Shown: piece after piece, positions 1-3,399 of the stretch
Layout of the letters: each line of letters opens with the position of its first letter
How positions within the stretch are numbered: position 1 is the first letter of the stretch
Source: Leptolyngbyaceae cyanobacterium SM1_3_5
GTDB taxonomy: Bacteria; Cyanobacteriota; Cyanobacteriia; Elainellales; Elainellaceae
Assembly: GCA_012031475.1 (NCBI GenBank)
Contig: JAAUTJ010000294.1
Location: forward strand, 1-6,351
Length of the DNA stretch: 6,351 nt
Direction of reading: 5' to 3'
The notes under the pieces: generated by a model
Told to the model about the DNA's origin: nothing
Seen by the model: the letters and a program-made list of their open reading frames with translations, nothing else
Databases searched by the model: none
Program-made: the position numbers and the translations under genes

Positions 1-1692
1 CCGTGAAGCCAAAGCTGTCTTGACGAGCCGCGCTGATCAGGAAAACTTGGGAGGTGGAATTTGGGCTGGTCGATTGTATCCAGACCACATTGCCGCCTGA
101 AATGCTGGTCGCTGAGTTGTTCTCGCTGCTGTTGCTGGTCAGTTGAACGGGCGGGGCATCCAGGCGATCGCGAAAGAACAATTCCGCGATCGAACTCGTT
201 GCGGTTCTACCCTGCCAAACAATGTTGGAGCCGGAAATTTGCGGATTGTTCGCAAATCCGGTGGTGGGGGAGAGGGCGATCGGAGCGGTGGGCGTTCCGC
301 CAACGGTGGTAAAGAAAATTGTGGAATTACTGCCAACCGTATTTTGCCAGACGACGTTAGAGCCGGAAATTCGCGAATTCGAGTCGTTCGTCGTGTTCGT
401 GGTCAGGCGGACGGGCGGATTCACGCCGTTGGAGAAGAAGATTTCAGAATTACTCTCCCAAACAATGTTGGAGCCAGAAATCTGCGGCAGTTGGTCGTCC
501 GTAGCGTTGTCGGTGAGTTGCTGAACGTTGGTGCCGTTCCAAAAGAAAATTTCGGAATCGGTCACACCCACATTTTCGTTTTGCCACACCAAATTCGAGC
601 CGGAAATCTGGACGTTGACATCATCCGTAGCATTTTCGGTGATCTGCCGGACGCTTGAGCCGTTCCACAAGAAGATTTCAAAATCATTGCCTTGGTCGCG
701 GCCACCCCGACCATACCAACGACATTCGTGCCAGAAATCACCGGATCACGATTATCGCCTGCCAGTGAAAGCTGCGTCGGAGTAGTTGATGCGGGATTGC
801 TGACGTTTTGCAGCAGCAAAATTCGCGCACTGCTGCCTGTGCCTTCTTGCCAGACGACATTGGAGCCAGAAATTTGCGGGTTGCGATCGTCCACGCTGTT
901 GTTGGTGAGCGATCGCGTTGTGTTGCCGTCACTGTAGACAATTTCAAAATCACCGCCCTCACTGCCCTCCCAAACCACATTGGAGCCAGAAATTTGCGGG
1001 TTGCGATTGAACGGGGTGGTCGTTTGCAGGGGACGGGCTGACCCTCGGTTGGTGTAGGTGAGTCGTCCGGCGGCGATGTCAGCCTGCGTGAAGGTTCGAT
1101 TGGGCGCAGTAATCACCTCATTGTTAAACAGCAACGAACCGCTCTGGGGCAGCGTCGTGAGCGTGTAAACCAAATTGCCCGTCGGCTGTTCGTTATCGGT
1201 GGCGCTCAGTAAGTTGCTGTTGAGCGTGGCGGTTGTGCCCCGGATAACCGAAATGCCGGATACGGCGATCGCTGGATTGGTATTTCTGGGTTCTGGCCCT
1301 GGACCAGGACTAGGACTTGGACTAGGACTTGGACTCGGACTTGATGGGGCGATCGCGCTGTAGCGCAACTGGTAGCGGGTGCTGTCCTGACGGGTGCGAG
1401 GCGTGACGCGCAAATAGTAAACTCCGGCGTCTAGCGTCCGGTTAATTTGCTCAGTGAGACTTCCAGGACGACGTGACTGCGTGATGACGCGACCGCGATT
1501 GTTTAGAAGAGCAAGGTCAGCATTGTCGCGAAGCTGCAAGAGGGAAAAGCTGCTGCTGCGGCGATCGGAAAGTTGAAAGCGAAAGAAGTCAGCCGGATCG
1601 CCTGAGCCGATCGCCTCGCTGATCTGTTTGCGTCTGGCAGCGATCGTCAGCGATCGAGCTTGGTTGAGGCGATTTCCTGGATCTCTAGCCAT
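1..1692 (-). CDS. PPC / CSPG-like / ISGSNVVW-repeat (beta-propeller-like) protein, 3' end beyond window, one frameshift
   Basis: Reads leftward from ATG at 1692-1690, with AAGGAAAG 4 bases upstream as ribosome site. A TTG at 1773 extends the frame by 27 residues but is less convincing. After repair of one missing base near 718 the frame stays open to position 1, giving about 564 residues with no stop seen. Domains in order: a PPC-like beta-sandwich at about residues 5-100 (DFFRFQLSD, DADLALLN-like core, AGVYYLRV); a Ser-Pro/Gly-Pro linker at about 115-135; a CSPG/cadherin-like unit at about 140-215 (TLPQSGSLLF, FTQADIAAGRLTY); then eight repeats of 37-45 residues, each with an ISGSNVVW-like core and usually an EIFFxNG strand and an LTxNxxDD turn. 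This repeat pattern fits TolB-like beta-propeller blades. These modules are usual in extracellular or surface proteins, so that location is inferred. No Sec signal peptide is visible at the chosen start. Ligand and function are unknown. Confidence 0.85.
80..993 (-). repeat. Eight protein-level repeats with ISGSNVVW core (propeller blades)
   Basis: On the minus strand the core motif starts at 993, 873, 738, 607, 481, 370, 238 and 103 (I of each motif). Variants are ISGSNVVW, ISGSNVVW, ISGTNVV(W), ISGSNLVW, ISGSNIVW, ISGSNVVW, ISGSNIVW and ISGGNVVW. Spacing is 40, 45, 44, 42, 37, 44 and 45 residues, allowing for the indel near 718. The last visible repeat is followed by another strand (QVFLIS), so more blades may lie outside the window. 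Antisense frames through these repeats also look repetitive (VGAGNL-like), which is a by-product. Confidence 0.85.
1288..1350 (-). repeat. Ser-Pro / Gly-Pro linker encoded by a 12-bp tandem repeat
   Basis: Within the gene at 1-1692 this stretch encodes a linker of alternating Ser-Pro followed by Gly-Pro-Gly-Pro-Glu-Pro, joining the PPC-like domain to the CSPG-like domain. On the plus strand the DNA shows GGACTAGGACTT at 1307-1318 and 1319-1330 and GGACTCGGACTT at 1331-1342, i.e. about six copies of GGACTN. Such a tract can change length by slippage, altering linker length in steps of two residues per 6 bases without breaking the frame. Confidence 0.85.
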
Positions 1693-1867
1693 CAGCTTTC
1701 CTTGTGCGGGCAAACACAGTTCAAAAGTAGCTGTAATAAAATACCCTGTCTTTACAAGAAAATTACAGGCCAAAGAAGTTTCTTTGAGTTCTGAGTTGCA
1801 GTTGGAGGCAGCGTGGTTCGCGGTTCGCTTTAAGATCGAGTCAGATTTGTTTGTGGCATTTTGTCTT
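1693..1867. other. Divergent intergenic region
   Basis: This 175-bp spacer separates two divergent starts (1692 minus, 1868 plus), so it should hold both promoters. It is AT-richer than the flanking genes, most clearly at about 1727-1765. I see no -35/-10 pair good enough to call on either strand; TTAAGAT at 1830-1836 and TATTTT on the minus strand near 1750 are only weak -10 resemblances. A plus-strand frame runs through it in phase with plsC but lacks family similarity before about 1868. Confidence 0.6.
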
Positions 1868-2503
1868 GTGAAGAGTCGTGAACCGCGTGTCAGTCTTGTT
1901 CTGTACCATTTATTTAAGTGGTCGATCGTTAGTCCGATGCTGCATGGCTATTTTCGGGGACGCATTGATGGGGCTGATCAGGTGCCAAGGCGAGGACCGC
2001 TGATTGTGGTGAGCAATCATGCTAGTGATTTTGATCCGCCAATTTTGTCGGCAGCGGTGCGGCGTCCAATTTCCTACATGGCAAAAGAGGAACTGTTTGA
2101 AATTCCGGTTTTTAGTCGAGCGATCGCCCTCTATGGAGCTTATCCAGTCAAGCGCGGTTCACCCGATCGCAGTGCAATTCGGGCGGCGATGACGCAGCTT
2201 GAAAATGGCTGGGCGATCGGCATTTTTCTGACGGGAACGCGGACGATCGACGGACGAATTGATCAGGCGAAGCTGGGAGCGGCGATGATTGCGGCAAAGA
2301 TGCAGGTGCCGCTGCTGCCCGTCAGTTTGTGGGGGACGCAGGCGATCGTTCAGAAGGGAAAGCGGTTGCCGCGATCGGTGCCGATTACCGTGCGGATTGG
2401 GTCGGTGATTGAGCCGCCAAGTTCGGGAGATCGATCGACTTTGGAGGTAGTCACGGCTCAGTGTGTAGACGCAATTCACCGACTGCATGACTTGGGACGC
2501 TGA
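1868..2503 (+). CDS. plsC: 1-acyl-sn-glycerol-3-phosphate acyltransferase (PlsC/LPLAT family)
   Basis: Transfers a fatty acyl group to the sn-2 position of 1-acylglycerol-3-phosphate, making phosphatidic acid for membrane glycerolipids, at the inner face of the membrane. Seen directly: block I NHASDFD (H51, D56, the HX4D catalytic pair), block II GAYPVKRG (90-97), block III FLTGTRT (120-126) and block IV VPLLPVSL (147-154). The opening SREPRVSLVLYHLFKWS resembles the start I expect of cyanobacterial PlsC, so GTG at 1868 is preferred, giving 211 aa. The frame extends upstream to 1628, but that part runs antisense to the neighbouring gene and has no family character. No strong ribosome site precedes the GTG, so GTG 1853 remains possible. 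Oddity: Thr122 sits where the family usually has the Glu of EGTR. The gene stands alone, divergent from its left neighbour and convergent with the peroxiredoxin gene. Confidence 0.93.
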   Translation: MKSREPRVSLVLYHLFKWSIVSPMLHGYFRGRIDGADQVPRRGPLIVVSNHASDFDPPILSAAVRRPISYMAKEELFEIPVFSRAIALYGAYPVKRGSPDRSAIRAAMTQLENGWAIGIFLTGTRTIDGRIDQAKLGAAMIAAKMQVPLLPVSLWGTQAIVQKGKRLPRSVPITVRIGSVIEPPSSGDRSTLEVVTAQCVDAIHRLHDLGR

Positions 2504-2526
2504 CAAATTTGCCATTTGCCTTTCAC

Positions 2527-2592
2527 TGACACCCGACCTGTACAGACGCGAGATCTCGCGTCTTTCCCCGCTGACACCTGACACCCGACACC
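2527..2592. repeat. Heptamer repeats (TGACACC/CGACACC) around the palindrome
   Basis: Three adjacent 7-mers occur at 2572-2592 (TGACACC, TGACACC, CGACACC), and a related TGACACC followed by CGACCTG lies at 2527-2540. They bracket the palindrome at 2544-2563. Short tandemly repeated heptamers in spacers are a known cyanobacterial feature (STRR-type); assignment to a named family is an inference. They end one base before the stop codon of the peroxiredoxin gene. Confidence 0.65.
2544..2563. repeat. Perfect 20-bp palindrome between convergent genes; possible terminator
   Basis: AGACGCGAGA is followed directly by its exact reverse complement TCTCGCGTCT. As RNA it can fold to an 8-bp GC-rich stem with a GATC loop. 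It lies between the 3' ends of plsC (41 bases before) and the peroxiredoxin gene (31 bases away), where a bidirectional terminator would be useful. The T tract is poor (TCTTTCC on the plus side, none on the minus side), so intrinsic termination would be weak. The sequence resembles the GAGACGCGA...TCGCGTCTC palindromes dispersed in many cyanobacterial genomes, so a dispersed repeat is the likelier reading. Confidence 0.7.
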
Positions 2593-2593
2593 C

Positions 2594-3136
2594 CTAACTC
2601 TGCAATTCCTCCAGTCGCGCTAAAACTTCTGCGCTGTGGATTGCGGGTTGGACACCGAGGAAGCGATCGCGCAAGGTTCCGGCTGGGTCAACGATGTAGG
2701 TGTGTCGGAGGGACATCGCGCCGAGCCACGAGCCGTAGGCTTTGCTGACGGTTCCTTTGACATCGGCAAGCAGAGGGAAGCGGAGTCCTTCGGAGTCGCA
2801 AAATTCAGCGTGGGACTGCACGTCGTCGGCGCTGATGCCGAGGATTTGCGTGTTTTTGGCTTGGTATTTGGGCAGGTCTTGCTGGAAGCGACGAGCTTCG
2901 AGGGTGCAGCCTGGAGTGAAGTCTTTGGGGTAGAAATATACGACGACCCACTGGCCGCGATAGTCGGAGAGCGAAACTTTGCCTTCGCCTGTGTTGGTGG
3001 GCAGGGTGAAGGCGGGGGCGGGCTGATCGATCGCAGGCTGCTGGCCGCCCAGCGCGATCGCAGCGGGAACGGTAGTCAAGCACATCAGCAGCGCGAAACT
3101 GCAAGCCCAAAGCCAGCGCAGCAGGAGTCGATTCAT
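2594..3136 (-). CDS. bcp: Exported peroxiredoxin, PrxQ/BCP (AhpC-TSA) family
   Basis: Thiol peroxidase that reduces hydrogen peroxide and organic peroxides with electrons from thioredoxin-like donors. 180 aa from ATG at 3136. Residues 1-29 form a signal peptide: basic MNRLLLR, a hydrophobic core, then VPAAIA before LGG; no lipobox is seen. The mature enzyme therefore probably works in the periplasm or thylakoid lumen. The catalytic motif PKDFTPGC gives P70, T74 and peroxidatic C77; R144 in SLRHTYIVD fits the conserved active-site Arg. The usual PrxQ resolving Cys at +5 is absent (R82); the only other mature Cys is C113 (EFCDSEG), 36 residues on, matching the alternative PrxQ arrangement known from Xylella. 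Cys12 and Cys19 lie in the signal peptide. No strong ribosome site is visible. Convergent with plsC, divergent from the large gene at 3400. Confidence 0.95.
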   Translation of the reverse strand: MNRLLLRWLWACSFALLMCLTTVPAAIALGGQQPAIDQPAPAFTLPTNTGEGKVSLSDYRGQWVVVYFYPKDFTPGCTLEARRFQQDLPKYQAKNTQILGISADDVQSHAEFCDSEGLRFPLLADVKGTVSKAYGSWLGAMSLRHTYIVDPAGTLRDRFLGVQPAIHSAEVLARLEELQS

Positions 3137-3181
3137 GGAAGGTACAATTTGGAAAGATTGAGAAGAACTGATACTAAGTTT

Positions 3182-3195
3182 ACATTGCTTAATGT
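3182..3195 (-). promoter_or_regulatory. Small inverted repeat upstream of the peroxiredoxin gene
   Basis: ACATT-GCTT-AATGT is a perfect 5-bp inverted repeat in the AT-rich part of the spacer, about 46 bases before the peroxiredoxin ATG. Read on the minus strand it sits just before TTAGTAT, a possible -10. That position suits an operator, but the arms are short and match no regulator box I can name with confidence. Confidence 0.25.
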
Positions 3196-3387
3196 TTGAA
3201 AGGGGGAACGGGGCGATCGCTTCAGGCTGGCTAAAGTGGGTCAGGGCTGAAGTTCGTCAGAAAGCTGCCAAGATGATCTACCCTGTTGAGAGCGCTCTAG
3301 AGTACTAGTAGCTGTTGATTGCCTTGACGAAATTTGGTTTGCGATCGCAGTCAACCGCGCTTCTGTTTTCGTTCGTTCGCTGTAGTC

Positions 3388-3392
3388 AGGAA
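3388..3392 (+). promoter_or_regulatory. Ribosome binding site deciding the GTG start at 3400
   Basis: AGGAA lies 7 bases before GTG at 3400-3402. It supports this GTG as the start of the large gene, even though the frame opening there ends at 3522 because of a downstream indel. The first residues (TSQPTQIQALIQQIDSVL) form a plausible amphipathic helix. Confidence 0.65.
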
Positions 3393-3399
3393 TTCCGCT

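Larger units (their letters stand above)
3137..3399. other. Divergent intergenic region
   Basis: This 263-bp spacer must carry the promoters of the peroxiredoxin gene (minus) and the large plus-strand gene. It contains HIP1 octamers at 3213-3220 and 3341-3348, a small inverted repeat at 3182-3195, and the 10-bp palindrome AGAGCGCTCT at 3289-3298. TTGACG at 3324-3329 resembles a plus-strand -35, but no credible -10 follows at the right distance. A minus-strand frame crossing it (3241-3603) is a shadow of the plus gene and is not called. Confidence 0.6.

Noticed and set aside
143..658. Plus-strand frame of 171 codons and its relatives opposite the propeller repeats
   Set aside because: Its repeated VGAGNL-type sequence is the antisense reading of the ISGSNVVW repeats; it has no ribosome site and no independent coding signal.
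1628..1867. 80-residue N-terminal extension of PlsC from a TTG at 1628
   Set aside because: It overlaps the start of the opposite-strand gene, shows no family similarity, and PlsC homology starts right after GTG 1868.
2159..2584. Minus-strand frame of 141 codons across plsC and the spacer
   Set aside because: It runs through the palindrome and heptamers and is antisense to well-supported PlsC motifs.
2636..3199. Plus-strand frame of 187 codons opposite the peroxiredoxin gene
   Set aside because: Exact antisense of a clearly recognised peroxiredoxin; no independent evidence.
3289..3298. AGAGCGCTCT palindrome as an operator
   Set aside because: Only 10 bp, with no promoter elements placed around it and no known matching regulator; short palindromes like this are expected by chance.
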